6,775 bases of DNA from Spirochaetales bacterium (GTDB lineage Bacteria; Spirochaetota; Spirochaetia; Sphaerochaetales; Sphaerochaetaceae), in NCBI GenBank assembly GCA_028723145.1, contig JAQYFM010000094.1, positions 1 through 6,775 of the forward strand, given 5' to 3'. Shown here one piece after another: positions 1-5,864 of the stretch. The position numbers and the translations under genes were made by a program. Under the pieces are notes generated by a model. That model was not told where the DNA came from. It was given only the letters and a program-made list of their open reading frames with translations, and searched no databases. Numbering within the stretch: the first letter of the stretch is position 1; the number at the start of each line of letters is the position of its first letter.

Positions 1-682
1 TATGATGGTCTTCGATATTTTCACTTCTGACTGGTAAAAATGTACCTGGACCTACATGAAGTGTTACCTCTGCAATTTCAATTCCTCTATTTTTAATTTC
101 ATCGAGAATTTCTTTAGTAAAGTGTAATCCTGCAGTAGGACTTGCAACAGAACCAATATTCTTTGAATAAACAGTTTGATACCTAGTTTCATCAGAGAAT
201 GTATCCTCTCTTTTGATGTATGGTGGAAGTGGAACGTGACCCACTAGTGAAAAAAATTCCTCATTAAGTGGATTTTCAAATGACAATATTACACTTCCAT
301 CATCATTTTTTTTAGTTAACACTGCACTTGTAATAAAATTATTATTTGAATCAAAGAAGGTATATTTTTTCCCTTCTCTTTGTTTTTTATTTTTGTTACA
401 CATGCATTTCCAGCTAAAATCCTCATTTTCTTCTAAAAATAAGAATTCAACCTCACCACCCCCCTCGGTGTGTGCATATGTTCTAGCTTTTCTAACTTTA
501 GAATTATTTACTACTAAAACAGAACCTTCCTCTAAAAGTGATGGAAAGTCTCTAATTGTTAAATCTTTATATTCCCCACTTGCTCTATCCATTAAAAGAA
601 GACGGTCTTCCCCTCTTTTTTCACTTGGATTTTGAGCTATTAATTCAGCGGGAAGATCAAAATAAAATTCCTTGGTCTGCAT
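1..682 (-). CDS. queA: S-adenosylmethionine:tRNA ribosyltransferase-isomerase QueA (partial, C-terminus off the window)
   Basis: Transfers the ribosyl group of S-adenosylmethionine to 7-aminomethyl-7-deazaguanine in the wobble position of certain tRNAs, giving epoxyqueuosine, the penultimate step of queuosine synthesis; cytoplasmic. I translated 227 residues, out of about 340-360 usual for the family. They begin MQTKEFYFDLPAELIAQ, then show GHVPLPPYIKR (about 148-158), YQTVYSKNIGSVASPTAGLHF (split across 168-188) and VTLHVGPGTFLPVRSENIEDH (206-226), all strong QueA signatures. The open frame reaches base 1 without a stop. The start at 682 fits the family N-terminus and has AGAAGG 8 nt upstream (691-696). 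An in-frame ATG at 700 would add six residues (MQKERK) but lacks family support. The gene overlaps the ruvB end by 26 nt, so it is probably translationally linked to it. The family motif NNTRVIPAR reads NNSKVRKAR here. Identity is certain; effects of the divergence are unknown. Confidence 0.96.
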   Translation of the reverse strand, partial: MQTKEFYFDLPAELIAQNPSEKRGEDRLLLMDRASGEYKDLTIRDFPSLLEEGSVLVVNNSKVRKARTYAHTEGGGEVEFLFLEENEDFSWKCMCNKNKKQREGKKYTFFDSNNNFITSAVLTKKNDDGSVILSFENPLNEEFFSLVGHVPLPPYIKREDTFSDETRYQTVYSKNIGSVASPTAGLHFTKEILDEIKNRGIEIAEVTLHVGPGTFLPVRSENIEDHH

Positions 683-1709
683 TTTTCTTTCCTTCTGCAT
701 TCATGCCTAGTAATTCATAGGCCTTTAATGTTACACATCTACCTCTTGGAGTCCTCTTTAAGTAACCTTGTTGAATTAAATAAGGCTCATAGAAGTCCTC
801 AAGAGTTTCAACTGCCTCACCTACACTAATAGAAAGGGTATCGGCACCTACAGGACCACCATCATAGAAATCAATAATTGTTTTCAAAATGTTTCTATCT
901 TGGCGCTCTAAACCATTATTATCAATTCCGAGCTTTGTTAAACCATGTTTTACAATATCTGTTGTAATTAAACTATCATTTAAAATGTCGGCAAAGTCAC
1001 GTAAACGTTTTAGTAATCTGTTAGCAATACGTGGTGTACCTCTAGAACAATGTGCAAGTAAAGATGCTGCATCATCTTCGATATGACACTTTAATATAGT
1101 AGCAGAACGTAAAATAATGTTTTTTAGCTCTGCATCATCGTAGTACTCTAAGTGACAGTTAATACCAAATCTCTCTGAAAGTGGTGTTGAGACAGCACCT
1201 GCTTTAGTTGTTGCTCCAACAAGAGTAAACTTTGGAAGAGGAATTCTCATAGTTCTTGCACTTGGACCTTGACCAATAACCCAGTCAATTTCGAAATCTT
1301 CCATAGCAATATAAAGCATTTCCTCTAAAGCAGGCTTTAATCTATGGATTTCATCGATAAAAAAGATTGAGTTTTCAGTTACATTAGTTAAAATACCAGC
1401 TAAATCTTTAGGTTTATCAAGTGCAGGAGCGCTTGTCATTCTTATTTCAGAGTGCATCTCGTTAGCAATAATTGATGCAAGAGTAGTTTTACCAAGTCCT
1501 GGAGGACCAACAAGAAATGTATGATCTAATGATTCACCACGATCACGTGCGGCTTTAATAAAGATTGATAAATTCTCTTTAAGCTGCTTTTGCCCTTGGA
1601 AGTCTTCAAGGTACTGAGGTCTAAGAATGTTTTCATTTTTTTCATCTTGAGCTTGGAAAGTAACACTTACAGGACTATCTTCGCTTGTGTATTTTTCGTC
1701 GTCGTTCAT
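657..1709 (-). CDS. ruvB: Holliday junction branch migration DNA helicase RuvB
   Basis: Hexameric AAA+ ATPase that, loaded by RuvA, pumps DNA through Holliday junctions during recombinational repair. The 350 residues match the usual length (about 335-350). Visible features: Walker A GPPGLGKT (68-75), Walker B and DEIH box (119-122), sensor 1 GATTKAG (165-171), probable arginine finger R180 in LSERFG, sensor 2 arginine R227 in RGTPRIANRLL, then the C-terminal winged-helix domain with GGPVGADTLS (284-293) and the wing motif GYLKRTPRGR (315-324). The ATG at 1709 shares an ATGA overlap with the ruvA stop, and AAGGAG lies about 7 nt upstream, so coupling with ruvA is likely. The N-terminus carries about 25 acidic, poorly conserved residues before the conserved RPQYLEDFQGQ. 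Small departures from the common forms (GATTKAG for GATTRAG, LSERFG for LRDRFG) keep the catalytic residues. No sign of damage. Confidence 0.98.
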   Translation of the reverse strand: MNDDEKYTSEDSPVSVTFQAQDEKNENILRPQYLEDFQGQKQLKENLSIFIKAARDRGESLDHTFLVGPPGLGKTTLASIIANEMHSEIRMTSAPALDKPKDLAGILTNVTENSIFFIDEIHRLKPALEEMLYIAMEDFEIDWVIGQGPSARTMRIPLPKFTLVGATTKAGAVSTPLSERFGINCHLEYYDDAELKNIILRSATILKCHIEDDAASLLAHCSRGTPRIANRLLKRLRDFADILNDSLITTDIVKHGLTKLGIDNNGLERQDRNILKTIIDFYDGGPVGADTLSISVGEAVETLEDFYEPYLIQQGYLKRTPRGRCVTLKAYELLGMNAEGKKNADQGILF

Positions 1710-2329
1710 GAAAGTCTCCTTAACAAGATTGGGAAGATATAGCTTTCAGCTTCATTATGACTCATCTTCTTTATCTTTTCACTCTCATCTTTTAATACTT
1801 TATCAAGGGTCTTATAAACTTGCTTCTTATCAAAACCCATACCAGCTAAAGAGTCGACAACATCAGCCCACATTTTATTGGACTTTTCAACATTCTCTAC
1901 TCCACTTGGACTATCATCAGTAATAACAAGTGTATCACGAAGCATTAATATTAGTTTTTGAGCTGATTTCGCACCAATACCTGGAATTCTTGAGAGTGTT
2001 GAAATATCTCTTTGGTCAAGTGCTTTGATAAAATCATTCACACTAATAGCTGATAAAATCTTTAATGCTTGTTTAGCACCAATTCCTGGAACAGTTTGAA
2101 GCTGGTTAAAGCAATCTCGTTCAAAGCTATCTTTAAAACCAAATAATAAAGCAGCGTCCTCTCTAACAACGTATTTTGTTAAAACGCGAACCTCTTTATC
2201 TCTTGATAATGATGAAAAATATGAAGCAGCTTGAGTTGAAATCTCAACAAAAAACTCCATTCCATTAACATTTATTATCAAGCTATTTTGGTCTATACTT
2301 ACAAGAAATCCATTTAATGCGTTTATCAT
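1706..2329 (-). CDS. ruvA: Holliday junction DNA-binding subunit RuvA
   Basis: Tetrameric protein that holds the four-way junction in an open square form and recruits RuvB rings. The 207 residues fit the family (about 190-205). Residues 1-65 form the OB-fold domain I, starting MINALNGFLV and ending with the conserved VREDAALLFGF (55-65). Two helix-hairpin-helix motifs follow: VPGIGAKQA (80-88) and IPGIGAKSA (115-123). After a variable linker (about 135-150), residues 151-207 form the three-helix domain III that contacts RuvB (LAGMGFDKKQV at 161-171). The start ATG at 2329 lies 3 nt after the ruvC stop, with GAGG about 8-9 nt upstream inside the end of ruvC. The gene ends in the ATGA overlap with ruvB. 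This is a complete ruvC-ruvA-ruvB unit in the standard order; nothing looks broken. Confidence 0.98.
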   Translation of the reverse strand: MINALNGFLVSIDQNSLIINVNGMEFFVEISTQAASYFSSLSRDKEVRVLTKYVVREDAALLFGFKDSFERDCFNQLQTVPGIGAKQALKILSAISVNDFIKALDQRDISTLSRIPGIGAKSAQKLILMLRDTLVITDDSPSGVENVEKSNKMWADVVDSLAGMGFDKKQVYKTLDKVLKDESEKIKKMSHNEAESYIFPILLRRLS

Positions 2330-2332
2330 CTA

Positions 2333-2824
2333 TTACCTCATGATTTTTGATCCTGTTGCAGAAAAAACTGCATAAGTAATACAGTCTGCTAATGCATCCG
2401 CTGCGTGATCAGGCTTTGGAACCTTATCAAGTCCAAGTAAGATTTTTACCATCTGCTGAATTTGATTCTTATCTGCACTTCCAATTCCTGTTACTGCAGT
2501 TTTTATTTGTGGTGGTGAAAAGTAAGCAACTTCAATGTTTTTTCTTCTCATTTCAAATGAAATTGCACCCATTACTTTTGCAACACTTATAGCTGATGAA
2601 ATATTTTTGGTAAAGAAGATTTCTTCCATTGAAACAACTTCAGCTTTATATTTGTCAGCGATTTTAGAAATTTCATCTACAATAGAAAATATTCTATCAG
2701 GAAGATTTGCCTCAGGCTTGGTAGCTATTACACCAAAAGAAACAGGCCGGTAGCGCTGATTTATAACTTCAACAACACCCCAGCCTGTATTTGCCAATCC
2801 TGGGTCAATACCTAGGATTATCAT
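2333..2824 (-). CDS. ruvC: Crossover junction endodeoxyribonuclease RuvC
   Basis: Dimeric, metal-dependent nuclease of the RNase H fold that cuts two opposing strands of Holliday junctions after RuvAB branch migration. The 163 residues are normal for the family. Active-site residues are visible: D7 in ILGIDPG, E67 in MEEIFFTKN, and H140 and D143 in DHAADALADC. The histidine at the third position matches the Thermus-type quartet (D, E, H, D) rather than the E. coli one, where it is aspartate. The gene starts 7 nt after the yebC stop. The nearest Shine-Dalgarno-like AGAGG ends about 12 nt upstream of the ATG, inside the end of yebC, a long spacing that suggests dependence on translation from yebC. 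Only 3 nt separate it from ruvA. Confidence 0.97.
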   Translation of the reverse strand: MIILGIDPGLANTGWGVVEVINQRYRPVSFGVIATKPEANLPDRIFSIVDEISKIADKYKAEVVSMEEIFFTKNISSAISVAKVMGAISFEMRRKNIEVAYFSPPQIKTAVTGIGSADKNQIQQMVKILLGLDKVPKPDHAADALADCITYAVFSATGSKIMR

Positions 2825-2831
2825 AAATTAA

Positions 2832-3575
2832 TTAAGCCTCTGCTTCGAAATCATCTGGAAGATCAAGGTTTGTAGATACCATCTGAACATCTTCAAGATC
2901 TTCAAGGCGTTCAACAATCTTGAGAACCTTGTTAGCTTTTTCATTATCAAGAGTAACTGTTTGATCAGCAATCTTCTGGATATCAGCACTTTCCTGCTCG
3001 AAACCTGCTGCCTGCATTGCTTCAAGAACTGTAGCAAAGTCAGCTGGTGCTGTTGTTACTTCGATTACTCCATCAGATGTGCTTACATCCTCTGCTCCAT
3101 TATCTAAAGCTGCTTCAAGAATCTGATCTTCAGTGTACTTCTCTTCACTGTAGGTGATAATACCCTTAGTTTGGAACATGTAAGATACACAACCTGTGCT
3201 ACCAAGTGAACCACCAAGCTTTGTAAGTGTTGAACGTACATCTGCAGCTGTTCTGTTCTTGTTATCTGTGAGAGTATCAATGATGATTGCTACTCCACCT
3301 GGTGCATATCCTTCATATGTGAGTTCGAAGTAGTTAGTAGCTCCGCCTTCACCAGTTGCTTTCTTGATAGCTCTTTCAATGTTATCTTTTGGCATGTTCT
3401 CAGCCTTAGCCTTGAGGATGGCTGTTCTGAGGGTAGCATTGGAGTTAGGATCAGGACCGCCTTGCTTTGCAGCTACTGTGATTTCCTTGATGAGCTTAGT
3501 GAACTTTTGTCCACGTTTTGCGTCCGCGATACCTTTTGCATGTTTAATAGTTGCCCATTTACTGTGGCCAGACAT
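2832..3575 (-). CDS. yebC: YebC/PmpR/TACO1 family translation or regulatory protein
   Basis: Member of the widespread YebC family. It was first described as a DNA-binding transcriptional regulator; more recent work, and the mitochondrial homologue TACO1, point to a ribosome-associated role easing stalls on proline-rich nascent chains. The 247 residues match the usual length (about 240-250). Signatures: MSGHSKWATIKHAKG at the start, KDNIERAIKK (63-72), YEGYAPGGVAII (87-98), NRTAADVR (107-114), GGSLGSTGCVSYMF (121-134) and LEDLEDVQMVSTN (224-236). The ATG at 3575 has AAGGGG about 6 nt upstream, and the N-terminus is the exact family start. It is the first gene after a 92-nt gap and probably leads the transcript into ruvCAB-queA; neighbourhood with ruvC is common in bacteria. 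Base composition is clearly richer in G+C than the neighbours (sampled 60-nt blocks at 3001 and 3421 hold 28 and 32 G+C, versus 11 in blocks at 3781 and 5581), suggesting codon choice tuned for high expression. Confidence 0.97.
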   Translation of the reverse strand: MSGHSKWATIKHAKGIADAKRGQKFTKLIKEITVAAKQGGPDPNSNATLRTAILKAKAENMPKDNIERAIKKATGEGGATNYFELTYEGYAPGGVAIIIDTLTDNKNRTAADVRSTLTKLGGSLGSTGCVSYMFQTKGIITYSEEKYTEDQILEAALDNGAEDVSTSDGVIEVTTAPADFATVLEAMQAAGFEQESADIQKIADQTVTLDNEKANKVLKIVERLEDLEDVQMVSTNLDLPDDFEAEA

Positions 3576-3610
3576 ATATAACCCCTTATAAATAATTAAT
3601 TTTTACAACT

Positions 3611-3645
3611 ATAATAAACTATCACAAAAAAAAATGTATCGTCAA
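3611..3645 (-). promoter_or_regulatory. Probable promoter for yebC-ruvCAB-queA
   Basis: The 92-nt gap between hemW and yebC holds, on the minus strand, a good -10-like TATTAT (3611-3616, 5 of 6 to consensus). The -35 is ambiguous: GATACA (3635-3640) gives 18-nt spacing but only 3 of 6 matches. The better TTGACG (3640-3645) is 23 nt away, which is too far for TATTAT, but 18 nt from TAGTTT (3616-3621). A run of nine A on the plus strand (3626-3634, T on the minus strand) lies in the spacer. The presence of a promoter here is inferred from the gap and position; the exact hexamers are uncertain. Confidence 0.4.
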
Positions 3646-3667
3646 CATGATGAAAAATATTTTTTGT

Positions 3668-4789
3668 TTATATTGCCATTGCAAGAGTTAAAATTACTTG
3701 ATTTTCGACTAAAATTCCCTCTTTTGTAAGAGAAAAACTATCACAGTTATCGATATAAAGCTCTTTATCTAGGTTATTTATAAAGTTTTTATAAACGCTA
3801 TCAAAGTTTTTTGAAAATCTTTTTTGATAATCTTTTTTACTAATTCCTTCTTTAACTCTTAAATGAGTTAATAGATATTCTTCTTCAAGTTCTTCTGTTG
3901 ATAACCTATACGCATCAAAGGAAGGATCTTTGATATAGTCTTCAACACTATCTTTTTCTCTTAAACTAATAACTTTTTCATAGCCAACACTGCTTTCAGC
4001 AGTAGGCCCTAGTCCTATGTATTGACCAAGGTTCCAATATACTTGGTTATGAATTGATTCATATCCCTTTTTTGCAAAGTTACTAACTTCATATTGCTTA
4101 TAGCCTAAGTTTTCTAAACATTGCCAAGCAGAAATGAGCATTTGTCTCTCCGCTTCTTCGTCAATTGGTTTACAGTTTTGAGTTAACTTTGTGCCCTCTT
4201 CAAATGTTAATGAATAGAGAGAAATATGGTCAACATCGAAGGAAGAAAGAGTATTAATATCATTTATTGTGTTATCAACACCTTCACCAGGAATACAGGT
4301 TATTAAATCTCCGTTTAGGTGGATATTATATTTTTTCTTGAAAGCAGAAAGAATAGTTAAAGCATTAATATTGTCCTCATAGCAAGCATTCCTTCCTATT
4401 GTTTTTAATGCTCTATTTGAAAAAGATTGAATACCAACACTAATTCGATTTACAAATGTAAATAATTTTTCAATTTCTTCTGTAACATATTCTGGATTTA
4501 TTTCAATTGTAAACTCTTCACACTTTCCATTACTAGAAGCAAGTTCTGCAATTTTTAAAAGGTTATCAAAACCTAAAACACCAGGATTTCCACCACCAAT
4601 AAAGATTGTTTTATATGGCTTTTTTACTACCTTATTTAACTGTGTTATTTGTTTTAAAAGAGTGTCTAAAAACTCATCCTTTAGAGAGTGATCAACTGTA
4701 GAATAAAATGCACAGTATGAGCATTTACTCTTGCAAAAAGGAATATGAATATAGAGAGAAATATCTCTTTTTAGATCTAAACCTTCCAT
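3668..4789 (-). CDS. hemW: HemW-like radical SAM protein (heme chaperone / coproporphyrinogen III oxidase-like)
   Basis: Radical S-adenosylmethionine enzyme of the HemN/HemW family. HemW proteins carry a 4Fe-4S cluster and are thought to deliver heme rather than oxidise coproporphyrinogen, although they are often misnamed oxygen-independent coproporphyrinogen oxidase. The 373 residues show YIHIPFC with the CxxxCxxC cluster motif (C19, C23, C26), the SAM-binding loop GGGNPG (65-70, usually GGGTPS), SVGIQSF (117-123), YEVSNFAKKGYESIHNQVYW (233-252) with the HemW-type HNxxYW, and GLGPTAES (259-266, usually GxGPGAHS). The start is ambiguous: ATG at 4789 overlaps the lepB stop as TGATG, while the preceding GTG at 4792 gives a 4-nt GTGA overlap and one more residue. 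Neither has a clear Shine-Dalgarno, so translation is probably coupled to lepB. Family is certain; HemW rather than HemN is favoured by length and by lack of the HemN N-terminal extension and fourth cysteine. Confidence 0.92.
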   Translation of the reverse strand: MEGLDLKRDISLYIHIPFCKSKCSYCAFYSTVDHSLKDEFLDTLLKQITQLNKVVKKPYKTIFIGGGNPGVLGFDNLLKIAELASSNGKCEEFTIEINPEYVTEEIEKLFTFVNRISVGIQSFSNRALKTIGRNACYEDNINALTILSAFKKKYNIHLNGDLITCIPGEGVDNTINDINTLSSFDVDHISLYSLTFEEGTKLTQNCKPIDEEAERQMLISAWQCLENLGYKQYEVSNFAKKGYESIHNQVYWNLGQYIGLGPTAESSVGYEKVISLREKDSVEDYIKDPSFDAYRLSTEELEEEYLLTHLRVKEGISKKDYQKRFSKNFDSVYKNFINNLDKELYIDNCDSFSLTKEGILVENQVILTLAMAI

Positions 4790-5787
4790 CACTTAACTAA
4801 CCCAACATCGCCAATAGGCCAAAATCTAGCAATTACTTTACCGTTAATTGTACTTTCCTTAACAGGTCCAAAATATCTTCCATCAGATGAATTATCTCTA
4901 TTATCGCCAAGAGGTAAAACATATCCATTAGGTACATATATACCTGCTCTATAGTGGGAATATGCAGAACGTGCATACATATCAGAAGGATTAATTAATG
5001 TATTCATTAATGTTTTATTTTGTAGAAATTCATAGTAGTCAAACATATTTTGGTTTTGCACACTTTCATATGAATTTTTTAAGTGCTGAGGAACAACATT
5101 AATATTATTTTCTTGTAATGCAAATAACCTACCCCAAGCATGCATTCCATCATATAAACTTTCATCTACACTTCTATGTGGACCAGGTAATAGAGAATTT
5201 TCTTCTCTATATTCCTCTTCTGTAATGTAATTATCATATCCAGCTGGCTTAATTAAGACATTTCCATCCTTGAATTTTATATTATCACCACCAAAGCCAA
5301 CTGCTCTCTTAACAAATAATCTTTCAGCAATAGACCCATCTTCATTTCTATCAATATTCACAAGTGATAGTGTTGCATAGTAAATGGCTTGAGAAAGAAT
5401 ATCAAAAACAGGTCCCTTTGAATTGTATTCAGGATTGTAGAAAGTAATAATATCATCTCTTTGTACTTTTCTTGAATTTGAAAAGATTTTTGGACCTGTA
5501 GGATATAGCTCTACCCCATAGCTAATTTTACTTACAACTACTCTATCGTTAATATTTAATGTTGATACCATCGAAGGAGATGGTATTAAAAATAGTTGAA
5601 ATAAAAATTGATTTAATAATATTACTACAACAACTGCAAATATTAGTGCATCAATCCAAGACCAAAGTTCAGTAAGAATTGTTTTTTTCTTACTTTTTTC
5701 ATATGCTTTTAAAGCTTTTCTATGTGTAAGAATTTTAACTGTTTTATTCTCTAAAAATGAATATATTTTATCCATGTTATTAAACAT
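4789..5787 (-). CDS. lepB: Signal peptidase I (leader peptidase), membrane serine protease
   Basis: Cleaves signal peptides from exported proteins at the outer face of the inner membrane with a Ser/Lys dyad. From the ATG at 5787 it has 332 residues: a basic cytoplasmic segment (HRKALKAYEKSKKK, 22-35), one membrane helix (about 45-67), then the S26 catalytic domain. Seen here are IPSPSM with nucleophile S72 (usually PSGSM), DRVVVSKISYG (81-91), FVKRAVGFGGD with general base K160, and the box E signature GDNRDNSSDGRYFG (294-307, usually SxDSR). Between the serine box and the lysine box sits an insert (about 125-155) with a hydrophobic part; between lysine and box E lies a long region like the accessory domain II of Gram-negative enzymes. 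An in-frame TTG at 5811 would give 340 residues, but only the ATG at 5787 has a Shine-Dalgarno (GAAGG, 7 nt upstream). The gene is coupled to hemW by a one-base overlap. Confidence 0.95.
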   Translation of the reverse strand: MFNNMDKIYSFLENKTVKILTHRKALKAYEKSKKKTILTELWSWIDALIFAVVVVILLNQFLFQLFLIPSPSMVSTLNINDRVVVSKISYGVELYPTGPKIFSNSRKVQRDDIITFYNPEYNSKGPVFDILSQAIYYATLSLVNIDRNEDGSIAERLFVKRAVGFGGDNIKFKDGNVLIKPAGYDNYITEEEYREENSLLPGPHRSVDESLYDGMHAWGRLFALQENNINVVPQHLKNSYESVQNQNMFDYYEFLQNKTLMNTLINPSDMYARSAYSHYRAGIYVPNGYVLPLGDNRDNSSDGRYFGPVKESTINGKVIARFWPIGDVGLVK

Positions 5788-5794
5788 ATCAAAG

Positions 5795-5799
5795 CCTTC
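5795..5799 (-). promoter_or_regulatory. Ribosome binding site deciding the lepB start
   Basis: On the minus strand GAAGG is followed by 7 nt and then ATG at 5787. The competing upstream TTG at 5811 is preceded by a pyrimidine-rich stretch (CCTCCTA) with no Shine-Dalgarno. This supports the 332-residue form of LepB over the 340-residue form. Confidence 0.65.
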
Positions 5800-5804
5800 G
5801 TTTG

Positions 5805-5833
5805 TTGACAATAGGAGGTATAATGATTACTTT
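5805..5833 (+). promoter_or_regulatory. Possible promoter of the plus-strand gene, with competing readings
   Basis: A perfect TTGACA lies at 5805-5810 and a perfect TATAAT at 5819-5824, but the 8 nt between them is too short for one sigma-70 promoter. Either TTGACA pairs with the weaker TACTTT (5828-5833, 17-nt spacing), placing the transcript start almost at the ATG at 5842, or TATAAT works with no good -35. In both cases the AGGAGG at 5813-5818 would lie outside the mRNA. The true promoter could also lie further left inside lepB, which would leave AGGAGG as a real ribosome binding site. Confidence 0.3.
5813..5818 (+). promoter_or_regulatory. Strong Shine-Dalgarno sequence AGGAGG serving a 13-codon ORF
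   Basis: A perfect AGGAGG is followed by TATA and then ATG at 5823. It is 23 nt from the ATG at 5842 that opens the long frame, too far to serve it directly. It is the best Shine-Dalgarno sequence seen in the window, yet it points to an ORF that stops at 5864. It functions only if transcription starts to its left. Confidence 0.4.
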
Positions 5834-5848
5834 AAATTGGTATGAAAA
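5820..5848 (-). promoter_or_regulatory. Possible lepB-hemW promoter
   Basis: On the minus strand TTTTCA (5843-5848, 4 of 6 to the -35 consensus) is separated by 17 nt from CATTAT (5820-5825, 4 of 6 to the -10 consensus), about 32 nt before the lepB ATG at 5787. Position and spacing fit a sigma-70 type promoter, but the region is AT-rich and such matches arise easily. The -35 lies inside the first codons of the divergent plus-strand gene. Confidence 0.35.
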
Positions 5849-5864
5849 AAGAAAAACTTCCTGA
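5823..5864 (+). other. Candidate 13-codon leader ORF overlapping the start of the plus-strand gene
   Basis: Reads MITLNWYEKRKTS then TGA, in a different frame from the main gene, whose ATG at 5842 it overlaps by 23 nt. It has the strong AGGAGG 4 nt upstream. It may be a translated leader that couples initiation at 5842 by termination and re-initiation, the true start of the main gene with a single-base change in an A tract, or chance. Losing one A from the run 5845-5850 would fuse it in frame, giving MITLNWYEKEKLPEVE. Nothing in the peptide suggests amino acid-dependent attenuation. Confidence 0.3.

Noticed and set aside
393..635. Plus-strand ORF of 80 codons opposite queA
   Set aside because: It lies antisense to clearly conserved QueA coding sequence, its protein is low-complexity with no family features, and there is no convincing ribosome binding site.
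2400..2420. RuvC third active-site position is histidine rather than aspartate, possibly a defect
   Set aside because: DHAADALA with histidine at this place is the known Thermus-type arrangement and is catalytically competent in that family.
2828..3037. Minus-strand ORF of 69 codons in another frame inside yebC
   Set aside because: It is out of frame within the strongly conserved C-terminal part of YebC and is a shadow ORF.
3626..3658. Possible rho-independent terminator after hemW: weak stem (TCATCA / TGACGA on the minus strand) then nine T
   Set aside because: The stem has about five pairs with a mismatch and a 3-nt loop and low G+C, too weak to call a terminator; the T run may just be part of the yebC promoter spacer.
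5774..5787. Perfect short inverted repeat ATGTT-ATTA-AACAT at the lepB start
   Set aside because: Arms are only 5 bp and it is explained by the codons for MFNNM; no second copy was noticed nearby, so an operator claim is not supported.
5805..5824. TTGACA and TATAAT as the two boxes of one consensus promoter
   Set aside because: Only 8 nt separate them, far from the 16-18 nt needed by sigma-70 type RNA polymerase.
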